Source: Silene latifolia
Lineage: Eukaryota; Streptophyta; Magnoliopsida; Caryophyllales; Caryophyllaceae
Length of the DNA stretch: 64,000 bases
Assembly: GCF_048544455.1 (NCBI RefSeq)
Contig: NC_133536.1
Location: forward strand, 24,616,152 to 24,680,151
Direction: 5' to 3'
The notes under the pieces are model-generated. The model was not told the DNA's origin, searched no databases, and saw nothing but the letters and a program-made list of their open reading frames with translations. The translations under genes were made by a program, and so were the position numbers. Positions 12,267-23,892 of this stretch are shown piece by piece; position 1 is the stretch's first letter, and each line of letters starts with the position of its first letter.

Positions 12267-12810
12267 CCCGCCACATAAGGGATGTGCACATTAAGGAAAC
12301 TTGGGTTTATCGCTCGATGGAGATGAGCGGGGATTTGGTGGGTACGGCTGTGGTCCCCCACTGGCGGTGTGGAGTACTTGTTGCGAGGGGTACTCTGGCA
12401 GGACTACACACTTTAGTGTGTAGTCTGTTATGTGGAGATTGGTAATGGAAACTGGAGAATTGTTGAGTTGTTTGTGTTCTTGTTTCGTGTGGCTTTATTT
12501 TATGTAATTAGTACTGACCCCGTTAATTATTTTAAAAACTGTGGTGATCCATTCGGGGATAGTGAGCAGTTGTTGAGCAGGTATGAGATGATGCGCTTGG
12601 GTTAGCTGGGATGAGTGACCACGATGCAGTTTTAGAGTCTTTCGTTGTTTTGGACTTTTGTTTAGTACTTTTGGATTTGAACATGTAATCACTTTAAACT
12701 ATATCGCTATTTAAGTATGTTTCTTTATTGTCATTTGATTATCATAGCCTCGGGTAACCGAGATGGTGACGTTCTCATACCTTAAGTGGTCCTGGTAAGG
12801 CACTGTCACA
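12267..12810 (+). repeat. 3' LTR of Tekay A, right part
   Basis: After the duplicated CCCGC the Tekay LTR resumes (CACATAAGGGATGTGCACAT) and aligns with the inner LTR of the second copy. It includes the inverted motif ACACACTTTAGTGTGTAG near 12406-12423. Similarity is clear up to GGTAAGGCAC. The final bases TGTCACA could be the LTR end or the start of another LTR, so the right limit is uncertain by a few bases. Confidence 0.8.
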
Positions 12811-13722
12811 GTTTATAAGTGATCATTTGCATTGGACTACTAGATATGTAGTGGTAAAGGGAGCGTACCACCACACACGCCACGCCGGGCCGCGTCGGGC
12901 TCGGACACAAGCTCTGGTAGAGCACCTGTGGTGCGGGCCATAGGCCGTTTTTGGAAGTACGATCACTTATTTTCTATATTATTTTTGCACAATTTTTGGA
13001 ACTGACTTTTGTGCCTTACAATACTGATTTTGCAAATATCTAAAAGCTATTTACGAGACACTTTAATATGGTTTCTGGATCCTTCCTACATTTCCTATAT
13101 ATACTCTCATTTTCTACCATTTCAAAAAAACACATCACAACTATTCTTTCTTCTCTCTATCTTTCTCTAAACTCTATATTCTACTTTCATAGCTAATTTT
13201 GGCAACGTTCTGTTAGTAGTCCTCCATCTGGGTCTTTGTCGTACACCTTAGGCTCGGACGTCGTGTAACGCTGGGGGTTGGTTGCCAAGTGGCCGTGTGT
13301 ATCGAGCGGGGCAAATTCAACTTTAGGGCAGTGATTCTTATCACGCCACGACTTCTATATTTGCCGGTTCTGTAAGTTTTTACCGTTCATTATTCTCTTA
13401 ATAGCTATACCGCCTACAAGAACCAGTCGTGGGTGTGTCATGTAATGCACACCCGAACCCATTGTATAATTAATTAAGGGCGAAATTCAATGGTGTCTTG
13501 GAGATTATTGAACCAGGATCAACAATGATGTTAAGACATTTAAGGTAGAAGGGAGGTTATTAAAGGAGGTAAATAATGAAGGTAAAAGAGAAATTAGAGT
13601 CAATAAAAAACAGTTTTTTAAAAAAATGTTGAAAAATAAAATATTTATTGTTTTGGGTCGTAAATGAAATTATTTGTTAAAATGGTGTCCACGTAAGCTT
13701 GGAAATATTAACAGTATAAGAA
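12811..13722. other. Unclassified DNA, possible solo LTR or promoter-like fragment
   Basis: No gene is visible. The stretch has a GC-rich patch (about 12860-12955), a good TATA-like box (CTATATATAC near 13098), a CT-rich leader (13145-13185) and a small hairpin GGGTGTG...CACACCC near 13430-13453. This layout resembles an LTR, but I found no matching second copy or target duplication. The last 200 bases would be the 3' flank of the F-box pseudogene. Confidence 0.3.
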
Positions 13723-14549
13723 TTAATAAAACATAGAGTTATCAATATCGTCGGGATCTAGAATATAACAGGAATTATGGCCATAGTCGGCAGTGGCATC
13801 GTTAGGGTATAGAAGGTGCACGTTCGCTAATCTTTTACCCAAATCTCCTGATAAATCGATGTGGAAGCAAGAACGTAAATCCAGGGATTTAAGATGAGCG
13901 CATCCATCCAGAATTGCTTTCAAACCTTCATTGTCCATGCTGTTCCCAATTAGTTGAACATGACGTAGTTTAGGCATGCTTTTAGAAATGGCTACGGCTT
14001 CGTCGTTGCATATGTATTTGTCATTACTCCAACAATCATCGTCATTGTACGTGTTATCTGATAACTTACAACAGACATCATTTAAGCCAAATGATGTCAA
14101 TGAAGGGCAAGCATGGCCGATTGCTTCAACGGTCTTATTTGAAAATGAACAAAGTATCATCTGGATTTCCTCGAGCATAGGGAGCTTTTTCACTACTTCG
14201 ATCAGTTTTTCTTCAGCCAATTGTACATAGCCGAGACGCAGATGTTTAAGTTTCTTGCATCTGTTAACATGTTTTCAAAATACAATGATAAATTAAAAGA
14301 CATGATGCACATAAATTTTAAATAGTATTATGCATAAAAAGATGAAATTTCAAAACTACAAGGAAGTGCATCAAAGGAAGGTAAACAATGTAGCCGCACA
14401 ACATTAAGCTTACATGCCAAGACCAATTATAAAATATTAAAAACAAAATGATCGAGACGACATTAACTAACAAAGTCAAGTGCATAAGAAGTCGACTCCA
14501 CTGTTTATACAAAGCTCGACTCATCACAAAATGTTACTCAACAACAAAT

Positions 14550-14812
14550 TGTCACAACCGCTGCAATGACAGAAAATCCCTTATTCCACAACCGATCAAA
14601 ATAAGTAGAGAAAAATCACCACTCCATTCAAGAGCTCGTGGAAAACCAAGAGATCAAGCTATACTTTTTCAAGACAGAGGAGCAGTCAGCCGATATATTC
14701 ACAAAAGCACTCCAACAATAACATCAAAGGCTTAATCCCAAAATAATTTGGAGTCGGCTGACATGAATCATCATTTAGAACCGTCTATGAGTGAATGCAC
14801 ACCTCAAAATGC

Positions 14813-14845
<33 letters not shown>

Positions 14846-15400
14846 GGAGAGTGAAAAACAAAAAGGGAGTGAAACATAATACAAAAACCCAAGTAAACTT
14901 ATAAGTATTTTGTAGTTTTTAAATTTGAAATCTGGATTTTTTTTATAAAAATTTTAAATTTGAATCGAGAAATAAAGATGAAAATGATTTTGAAAACCGA
15001 AGTGAAACTAAAGGGTCTGGGATACCTTAAAAGTGTACCAAACACTTCCAATAGAGAAATTCCGCAAATTCAGATATCTAGGAATCCGAGATTTCCAGAT
15101 TAAAGGGGAGTGTTGAATAACCGATATTCTAGTAAAATCTACTACTAAGCTAGTCTTGCTTAAGACGATAATATCATTAATATGGATCCAAATATTAGCA
15201 CTTGATAATAAGACAAACTAACAGTTATTACCAATAGCTAACCATATCATATGTACCGATTTAATTTGGATTCGTTTTACTATTAAAACGGATATTATTG
15301 TCTAAGGACAACACCCAAGGCCTCCTTCAAATTGCGAGGTAAGAGGTCAGATACATGCAGTTTATACCAAGGCTATTTCAGGACAATTCTAAATAACAAT
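14550..15400 (+). mobile_element. Truncated Ty1/copia 3' end (fossil) in the F-box intron
   Basis: About 14550-14721 translates to the end of a Copia RNase H (NQEIKLYFFKTEEQSADIFT and KAL). A polypurine tract AAAGGGGAG ends at 15110 and is followed by the LTR-like start TGTTGAATAACC at 15111. The LTR end is not certain; about 15398-15410 is plausible. The 5' part is missing, so only a tail survives. The element is broken. Confidence 0.65.
14716..14839 (+). repeat. SINE-like 3' fragment with A-tail
   Basis: A stretch with AATCCCAAAATAATTTGG and GTCGGCTGACATGAATC recalls the 3' part of plant SINEs. It ends in a 27-bp A run at 14813-14839. No clear tRNA-like head (A and B boxes) or target duplication was found. 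It may be a 5'-truncated SINE inserted between the Copia coding end and its polypurine tract. Confidence 0.35.
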
Positions 15401-15449
15401 TGTGTCGAGAATTGCATGGAATGACAATAACCAAATCAAATAAAAACAA

Positions 15450-15651
15450 GAGTAATTTATCGATTACACCCACGCTTAATACACATTTTTACATTTACTC
15501 CCACGTCAAATTTTTTTTTTAAATTACACCCAAATTAATTGCTCCGTTTACAAATTGCATCCAATGTCGGATTCAGGCCTAATTTCCGTCAAATTTGAAA
15601 ATCTTTTGGTTAAAACATTTATTTTAGGACGATTTTGCCCTTCTTCTTTCC

Positions 15652-15716
<65 letters not shown>

Positions 15717-16700
15717 CACCCAAACTCATCATCTTCTCCATCTTCTCATCCCCAAACTCTGTCCCTCCCCCCAAATCAGCCTTACCACCACTTCTGCCTC
15801 ACCGCCGTGAGTCCCACCGTATGAATGCCCACTCACCTTGAACCCAACAAACCCCTTCATCCCTTCATCCCAGATCTGGTGTCCTCATCATCTCATAACA
15901 AAGGGCTTGCAATAACCGGTTTTTTAATTGGAATGTGGATAATAAAGATGTCGTAAGAGAGTCGTTGCTCTCAAGGCTAGAAAAGGCATGGAATCATTCA
16001 TTGTATATTATGGCATTGGGTGCAATTTCCGTATACTTCAGGAAATCAGTGATACTTTTGACAATTACTTGTTTGTCCAAGACCCAACAACCTCATCTGC
16101 TTATTCGTTGAAAATCAACTTTAGCGACTTGCAAAACACATCTTAACTTACTGCTCACAAGAATTAGGATGTCCTTAAGCCATGATTGGGAAGTGATGGG
16201 AAAAGAATTGTTCCCTGCAATACCAAGCTATCAAAGGATGTCCTTAAGCCATGATTGAGTATATGATTATATGTAATCACATATTGAGTGGAATGTCAAT
16301 CAACCTTTTCCCATATTCTTTCCTGCTTCCTTCTTCCTACTTCGACCCTTGATAGATATTGATGGATGAACAATCTCTCAATACTTAAGGTTTAATTTGG
16401 ATTATGACGGAAATTTTAGGGAATTTTTATAGGATAAGTATTTTGGGGAAGTATTTGGGAGAAATTAGGTGAAAGAGTTGTAAATAGGAAAGTAAGCGAA
16501 GAGTCTCAAGAATACTGGGTGTAAATTCGTCATATACACGGGGGCAAATTCGTCATTTCATAAAAAAATTCACCGGAAAATAGCATTGGGTGCAATTTAT
16601 AAACGGAGCTATTAATTTGGGTGTAATTTTCAAAAAAAATTTGACGTGGGAGTAAATGTAAAAATGTGCATTAAGCGTGGGTGTAATCGATAAATTACTC
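15450..16700. mobile_element. Mutator-type non-autonomous element, 1251 bp, long TIRs
   Basis: The ends are inverted repeats of about 110-115 bp (15450-15564 and 16586-16700) starting GAGTAATTTATCG, with only a few mismatches. The 9-bp sequence TAAAAACAA is duplicated exactly at 15441-15449 and 16701-16709. Long TIRs plus a 9-bp duplication are the signature of the Mutator superfamily. No transposase is encoded. The interior holds a (TTA)n run at 15652-15716 and about 850 bp of more complex sequence that could be captured DNA. It sits in the intron of the F-box pseudogene on the copy's donor side. Confidence 0.9.
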
Positions 16701-17386
16701 TAAAAACAAGAAAAATAACGTACCTTTAAGTGATGTAAATCAAGGTCCTATGCGGTATATCATGATAACGATAACCAGGACGATACTCCAAATAGATATC
16801 AACCAAACCACCGGCACTCGAATCAATTGCGTAATGAGTCAAATTATCGAGACTCAACAGCAAATTAACATAATGACAACGAGGAACGGTCATATTAATG
16901 GTTTTAAACGTAGAGGGTTGTTTACATATTTTGCGAAACAACATACACACTTTTTGGACATTCTCAATTAAGTCAATTGTTAACACTTTTGAAAAAATTA
17001 GGCCCCATATTTCTTCTAGTAATTCTAACCAATTAGGAAATTTGGTTTTGTTGGTTTGATGAATAATTAAATCGGTTTTTTGTTTCTTCTTTTTGGGTTG
17101 ATTGGTTGATGATGAACTAGGGTTTGAAATTGAAGACATTGTGGGAGGGAAGCTTGTCGAGGTTAGGAAATTAAAGAAGTTAGCGAGGGATATGTGTGTT
17201 TAAGTAGCGTGATAGGTGTACTTCTAAACATTACAATGTGACGGTCTATTTTATAAAAAGTTTGTACATTTAGGCCCTATTCTTTTGGACTGAAATTGTC
17301 TGAATTGAATCAATCAAATTTAATGGAGCCGAATCGAATCGAATCAATCGAATCAATTGAATCAATCAATCAATCGAATCAATTGA

Positions 17387-18130
<744 letters not shown>

Positions 18131-18727
18131 TGTTCCGGGTGTAATTCCAGAGCAGATCTTCGTTACCACCCGTTGCTTGTAGAATGATGTCCTTGGTTGA
18201 ATCTTTCTTGTCTTTATCGTTCCTCTCGGCCTCTCCTGCAACAATGAACGAACTGAGGGCTTGGCTTTGTGCCAAGCGTACTCACTCCGACGCTCAAGTC
18301 AGTAACTTAGGGGATAAGTTGTTCTTTTGCTAAATGTATATTGTAGAGAGAGAGGGAAGATTATACCAGATGAATAGTGTTTCTTAGGTTAAGTAGTGGA
18401 TCCTTTCCTCAATGAAGGTTGAGGAGTATTTATAGACTTTCACCTTTTGTCACGTAGTGGCCAAGTGGCCAAGTGGCTAGCGGTGGAAAGATCGATCTAC
18501 CCCTCGGCCGAGGGACCTATGGCAGGCCGGCGGGCCCCGACCCGCCGCCGAGGGGTCTTGGATGTGAGTACGCGGTATGTGTCCCGGTGGCAGGTTGCCA
18601 TGCCGAGACCAGCCGACAGCCGATGGGCTGCATCGGCTAGGGCCGCATAAGTCGTTGACTTGCTGTGGATATTTTTGACCTTGCTCAATATGTTGACTTG
18701 GTCAGCGGTGCAGAATATGCCCCATCA
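18131..18727 (-). repeat. 3' LTR of Tat-like copy T1
   Basis: It runs from TGTTCCGGGTG to CCCCATCA and matches 25480-26086. It contains the 14-bp palindrome CCCTCGGCCGAGGG at 18501-18514. The purine run CGCTGGGGGCAAAT (- strand, 18728-18741) just inside is the polypurine tract. Confidence 0.92.
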
Positions 18728-19235
18728 ATTTGCCCCCAGCGTAGTCTATGCCGTGGTATGGGCTCCGATGTACGTTTGAGCGTATATTCTGCGCAAGTAG
18801 GATCTACAAAATTTTCTGCATCGGCTTCTTCTGCGGCGGCTTCTTTTACCTCGGCCTGGTCTTTTCTTAGGCCGTACCATATCCCCCCTCCGCATGGATG
18901 CGTAAAGGGCATCCGATGTGGAAAAGAAAGTGACGCTGGCCGAGACCAGGGTTGAGAGTGCCGGTTGTTTTTGATTGCCCCCGGCCGGCGCTACTTAGCT
19001 TGGTTGATCATGTGGCCGGCGGAGAACAGATGCTTGGGAATTTGTTGAGGAAGGTGAATAGGCGGAGAGATACGAATGGGCGTGTTGAAGACGCTTGGTC
19101 ACTGTTGCATTGATTGACGTTCGATTATTGCAACGATTGACATCCCGTGGTTTCATGTCCGACACGTGTCCGCACGCCGATTGGTTGACGCTTCATGGGT
19201 CATTCTCGATTGGTCCTTCTTTATGGGCTTTTCCC

Positions 19236-19243
19236 TATAAATA
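19236..19243 (+). promoter_or_regulatory. TATA box of the antisense gene in copy T1
   Basis: TATAAATA lies in the context TTCCCTATAAATAGGGC, about 184 bp before the ATG at 19420. The same box in the same context precedes the homologous gene of copy T2 by about 190 bp (46396-46403, - strand). It reads against the direction of gag, so it is not the LTR promoter. Confidence 0.7.
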
Positions 19244-19419
19244 GGGCAGTTATCCCGTGAAATTGGCCACCAATTTCATTCTCCAAAATTTTCCTCTCTA
19301 AACTTTCAAGGGTTTCATTGTCTTCTAATTTTCAGAGTTGTTACTCCGGCGGGTGTTTTTCTTCAAGGTAAACAAACAAACTTTCCAATTTCTTAACTCT
19401 GTAAGTTATTATTGTAAAC

Positions 19420-22063
19420 ATGTCTTCAATGATGTCGGGCCTAGCAAACCGACGCGGGGGGGTTCCCCGTCGCGCCTTGATGAGGAGGAGAAGTTGGACG
19501 CCCTCCGATAAGGCACTGGGGCCCTAGGTCTCCTTCTCCTGAAGTCGATCCTCGAATTTTGGAGGAATGGGAGGATGACTCGATGTCGATGATGACGCAC
19601 GATTTTGGTGATGATGTCAAGAGGTTCGTCCCAAAGAGGGGAGGCAGTACGTTATGGATCACGGTGACGTCTGTAAGGTACTCGTTGACCGAGCTTGGAC
19701 CCATAAGTTGGCTAGTTGTTCTGGTGAGACATTTTTCGAGGGCCATTTCTTTTTTGGCAGGGGGTACAAGATTGTTATCCCTGAGGAGGGTCAGGCCGTC
19801 TGTTGCCCTCCGCCGGGCCATACCGGCGTATACATGCGACACTTGGAGTACGGGCTCCGGTTTCCGCTGAATGAGTACGTCATGGCCATCATTAAAGCTA
19901 TGAACGTCGCTGTGGCCCAACTGCATCCGTTGGCCATGAGGACCATAGTCGGCTTTGTGTGGCTTTGTCTCTTCAAGGGGGAGGCCCCGACGGTGAATTT
20001 ATTCCGCCGGCTTCATTATCTCCACCAAATCTCTGGCCGCGTCGGTTGGTACAGTGTGCACACGGAGAAAGGTTATGTCTCTGTTGACAAACTTACTTCT
20101 TGCAAAGACTGGAGAGATCGGTGGGTGTATGTTAAGGTGCCGGATGACTATCCGCTGCCCCTCTCCTTTCAGCACCAAGTGAATTTGCGGTGTGAGACTA
20201 AGGCGGAGCATGACAGATGGGTCAGCCGGAAGAAGCTCAAGATGGATGCCAGCAAGGTCCTTCTTAAAGAGGATGAGAAGTCGGCGATGAGGCTTTTTAG
20301 GCGGACAAGGGTGGGGTGCCGAAAAAATGGATTCTCCCAACGCAGATCATTCTTCAGGATGAGCCGCTCTGCCATGTCGGCCTCATACCGGCCCTAGCAC
20401 AGAGTGAGTGGGGTCGGTATGAGGCCCATCACCGCTCTTAATGATCCTGTTTTTCGAACTTCGATTTATTTCTTCTACTTAATTCTTGCTTTTATTTCTT
20501 TCGCAGACCACTTTGGACCGGATTTGTCTGAGGATATCCTCCGGAGAATGGGGCTGCACAAAGACAAAACCGTTGCTAACTTGCATCCCAAGGCTCTGAC
20601 CCATGACCGTAGGACGTCGCCGAATGATCTTATGGACCAGCGGCTGAAAAGCTTGAATGCGGTGGAGGCCCAGGCGAAGGTTGTTAGTAACATGCCGCGC
20701 CATACGCGAAAAACAAAACCTTCGGCGGTGATGGCGTCGACATCGGCTCCGCCTTCCATCCCCCCCGTTCGAGGAAGGAGACGGTGGAGATCGTTTACAT
20801 CTCCAATGGGGATGACTCCGATGAGGAGGAGGGGTCTCCCCTTGTCCGTAAAAAGAAAGCAGACAGCCCTTTTCCGCCGCCGTTGCTTCGCCTGCCGACG
20901 AGGAAAATGCTCCCTTCGGCCAAGAAGGCCAAGCACGGTATTGATCTATCCTGTGGCTCAGACTTAGCCGGTTCATTAGGCGCTGCCGGTGACAGGCTCT
21001 CCGGCATGTCTATGTATGTTGATACTGACGCTTACTTTAAATTTTGTAGATCTGCCGCTGTCGGCCGCCGCTCTTGTTGAGCAGCCAGTGGAGGAGAACC
21101 CCGCGCAGGCTGGTGATCAGAACGTCGCCATTGACTCTTCATCCCAGAAGGTTTCCCTTTCCCGACCGCAGGCTGGTGATCGAAACGTCGCCACTGGCTC
21201 TTCATCCCAGAAGGCTTCCCCCTCTCAGCTTGTAGCGGAGAGCGCGAGGTTGATCAAGAGACTGGCGAGGTGGAACGAGCTGACCGGTGCTCGTATCATG
21301 GAGCAGGAGAAGGCCGTGACTCAATCCGCTTTTGAGCTTAATGCCACTAGGAAGGTGGCCGCGAAGGCGAAGCTGGATCTTCTCAATGAGCAGAGGCTTA
21401 GGGGGGAGGCCGAGGAGGCGCTCTTGGCTGAGAGAAAACTCGGGGAGGACGCCGAAAAGGAGGTCCTTCTTTGAGAGAGCCAAGGCCGAGACTGCTGCGG
21501 CCGAAGTTGAAAAGCTGCTGGCGAAGTGTGACCTCGTTCAGAGGCACGCCGACCTCTATTTCCAGCAGAGGAACGAATTCAGGGGACGGTTTCGGATCCA
21601 GGGGAAGGTGATTCGGAGCAAGGAGGCCATCATCAGGCAAAAGGAGGACGACATTGAGATGCTCCAAACCAAAATGCTCCCTGACATGTGCTCCGAATTC
21701 CGGATCCGACAAGCACCGCCAGGGAAACAATTGAGGAGCTTTTCCCTCTTGAAGGTTCCTTTCCGTGGAGCAAATTCGACGAGCTGTTTGACGACAAGCT
21801 CGAAGCTAAGGAGAAGGCTGTGGAGGAGAAGGTCAAGGAGGCGGTGAGGGTGAAGATAGAGCAAGAGGCGGCCGAGGAGGCAGCAGCTCTCGCTGAGAAG
21901 GCTAAAGCGGCCAAGGAGGAAGCCGGTTGGGCAAGGGCAGTTGAGGCTGCCGAGGCTAAGGTCCGGGCTCGCTTGAAGCCGAGGCCGCTAAGGGAACTAT
22001 TTGGTTACTCATCGAAGAAGGTGCTTTGCTACCGCTGGCGATGGCGAGCAACAACAATGACAT
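19420..22063 (+). pseudogene. Antisense gene of the Tat-like element ('putative gypsy type transposon' domain plus coiled coil; fossil)
   Basis: Read against gag, the + strand shows a globular part (19654-20397: IVIPEEGQAVCCPPP; VYMRHLEYGLRFPLNEYVMA; VAQLHPLAMRTIVGFVWLCL). It resembles the Pfam family annotated as putative gypsy-type transposon (Transposase_28). Downstream (21220-22060) lies a long Ala/Glu/Lys-rich coiled coil (AEEALLAERKLGEDAEKEVL). A GT...AG interval at 20404-20506 looks like an intron and is matched in copy T2. Extra antisense frames near the 3' end are known in Tat-lineage elements, but their role is unknown. The gene is broken in a few places. Confidence 0.65.
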
Positions 22064-22469
22064 AGGGAGATGATATCTGTAACCTTTTGTCTTTTGGCTT
22101 ATGCTTGTAATTTCTTGTAATTCGTTGAACATTTTTAATAAGAGTTCGTTTCTTCTGCCTCCGGCCTGGCCGAGGTTTTCACCTCACTTCTTTTTCTTGC
22201 GCTAGTATTTGAGCGTCTCAATTGTACTTTAGCGTCTATGTCTTCGTCTGGGTTGTCTCCTTACGTTATTAACTGAGTGTCTCTTTTGTTTCCGCCTCGG
22301 CTTGGCCGAGGCGGTCTAGAGTGCGTATCTCAATTATGTTAACGCTTCTAAGGCATTTTGAACGCTTTGCGAGTATCACCTGCGCTGGTCGTTGCCATCG
22401 AGGTGTCTGCTTCCTGGTGGTGATTGCCGCTCTTGTCGGTGTGTGACCGTGTGAGCCAGCATCTGCTTC

Positions 22470-22835
22470 TTGTTATTGACTGCCGTGGCGTCTACCACTT
22501 GGAGTGACTGCGACGGCGTCAAACCTCTTGGGGTGACTGCCGTGGCGTCTACTACTTGGGGTGACTGCGACGGCGCCTATTTCTTCATGGAGACTGCCGT
22601 GGCGTCTACCACTTGGAGTGACTGCGACGGCGTCAAACCTCTTGGGGTGACTGCCGTGGCGTCTACTACTTGGGGTGATGCGACGGCGCCTATTTCTTCA
22701 TGGAGATCGCCGTGGCGTCTACCACTTGGAGTGACTGCGACAGTCAAACCTCTTGGGGTGATCGCTGTGGCGTCTACTACTTGGGGTGATCTGCGACGGC
22801 GCCCACTTCTTGATGGAGACTGCGCTCTTGTCGGT
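22470..22835. repeat. Tandem repeat zone of copy T1
   Basis: Units around GACTGCCGTGGCGTCTACCA and CTTGGGGT or CTTGGAGT repeat about a dozen times with small changes. They are the reverse complement of the 28-bp units in copy T2 (42860-43200). The zone lies between the pol remnant and the antisense gene, a usual place for variable tandem repeats in Tat/Ogre-type elements. Confidence 0.85.
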
Positions 22836-22939
22836 ATGACGATGTGAGTCAAGCGTCACATCGATAAAGACTACCGCTCTTGTCGGTATGACAAAGTGTG
22901 AGTCAAGGCGTCTGCGCTTCCTAGTGACTAGGGGAAAAT

Positions 22940-23890
22940 GAACATTTTGATGGAAGACTTGGACGATTTTTCATTAGGTAAAAACATGCGTCGGGGTGCC
23001 CACAGCTGTTTTGGACACCTCCGCCGCTACATAGAGTATTCCCGAGATTACCAGCGTCCTAATGGCCTATCAAAGGCACACCGTCCTAGTCAACCGCTAG
23101 TTACATCCATGAGGTCGCCCTCCTGTTGTAAGGATAGACTTTTCCCTTTCTCCGATTTCTTTGCCACTTTGAGGGATTGCATGTTGCATCCTCCGCGGCT
23201 ATCCGGACGTTGACCACCTCGTCATTCTCGTCTTTGGAGACGAGCTTATGCGCTTCCCCGGTCCGAGACATACATCGTGTTAGGGCCCGATGGACATCAC
23301 TGCGCCACCTCACTCGGGGTGACTCGGCCTATGAGAACGTTGTAGGCGGACGAGCCGTCGATGACCACAAACTCAGCTAGGACATTTTTAGCCGCATTCT
23401 TTTCGCCGAATGTCGCCGGAGTCCGATTGATCCCGGTGGTACCAGGCCGGCCCCGCAGAAGTCGTATAGTGGGTTGGTGCGGGGCTCAAGTCCTTGACTT
23501 TCAGCCGAGGCCGAGGAAGCACTCCCGAACATGATGTTCGTGTACGCGCTGTGTCAATCGGCACCTCTTGACTAGGTGGTTGGATATGTCCAAATTGACT
23601 ACAAGTGGGTCGTTGTGAGGAGCGATGACTCCTTCGTAGTCCTTCCTTCCAATGGTTATATCGGGGATGTTGGAAGCAGGGATCGCTGTGTTGGGCACAA
23701 AGTTGATGGCCTGATATAGCTCGTTCAGGTGCCGTTTGTGCCCATGAGCGGACCCTCCGTTCTCGTTGCCCCCGATGACAACATGGATCACTCTTATCCG
23801 TTCGAAGACGGATTTCTTACCCGAACCGCTTCGGCGTCGATCTTTTGGCCTTTGGCAACGTACTTGCCGAGGCTCCCCTTCCGGATCGCT
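22940..23890 (-). pseudogene. Protease-like and integrase-tail remnant of copy T1 (fossil)
   Basis: The - strand matches the segment 41880-42760 of copy T2. A protease-like part includes HVVIGGNENGGSAHGHKRHL near the gag side. A short integrase-tail piece lies at about 22940-23110. The RT, RNase H and integrase cores that separate these in complete Tat elements are absent. It is fossil and broken. Confidence 0.65.
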
Positions 23891-23892
23891 CT

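Larger units (their letters stand above)
1..12810 (+). mobile_element. Tekay-type chromovirus A (Ty3/gypsy LTR retrotransposon), 5' end outside window
   Basis: A + strand gypsy element enters from the left edge. Going right it shows protease, reverse transcriptase, RNase H, integrase and a chromodomain, then a polypurine tract and a 3' LTR. The chromodomain and the domain order place it in the chromoviruses, and close protein similarity to the element at 54186-62715 shows it is the same family. A younger element (4560-12266) sits inside its 3' LTR. The coding part is broken in about five places, so it is a fossil. The 5' LTR and most of gag lie outside the window. The right limit is set where LTR similarity to the other copy stops, near 12800-12810. 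Confidence 0.9.
13723..17139 (-). pseudogene. F-box/LRR protein (SKIP19/FBL23-like), copy 1, with nonsense codon
   Basis: Two exons are visible: 16724-17139 and 13723-14260, with donor GTACGT and acceptor CAG. Exon 1 encodes an F-box (FPNWLELLEEIWGLIFSKVL to FRKICKQPSTFKTINM, about residues 34-84), which would bind SKP1 in an SCF ubiquitin ligase. Exon 2 encodes leucine-rich repeats (CPSLTSFGLND; MPKLRHVQLIGNSM; CAHLKSLDLRSCF) that would hold the substrate. The family is like Arabidopsis FBL23/SKIP19, about 300 aa. The last full codon of exon 1 (16726-16728) is TAA, where the paralogue at 34873-32572 has GAA, so the product would stop at the F-box half. Exon 2 is otherwise open, and both copies have exon 2 of 538 bp. 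The 2.46-kb intron is filled with transposons. The remaining reading frame suggests recent loss, or splicing that avoids the stop. Confidence 0.8.

Noticed and set aside
12840-13460. Possible complete solo LTR or small gene promoter
   Set aside because: TATA-like box and CT-rich leader are present, but no paired repeat, target duplication or coding exon supports either reading.
19441-20340. Frames on the - strand opposite the antisense gene of copy T1
   Set aside because: They lack the conserved domain, and the + strand frames match the homologous gene of copy T2.
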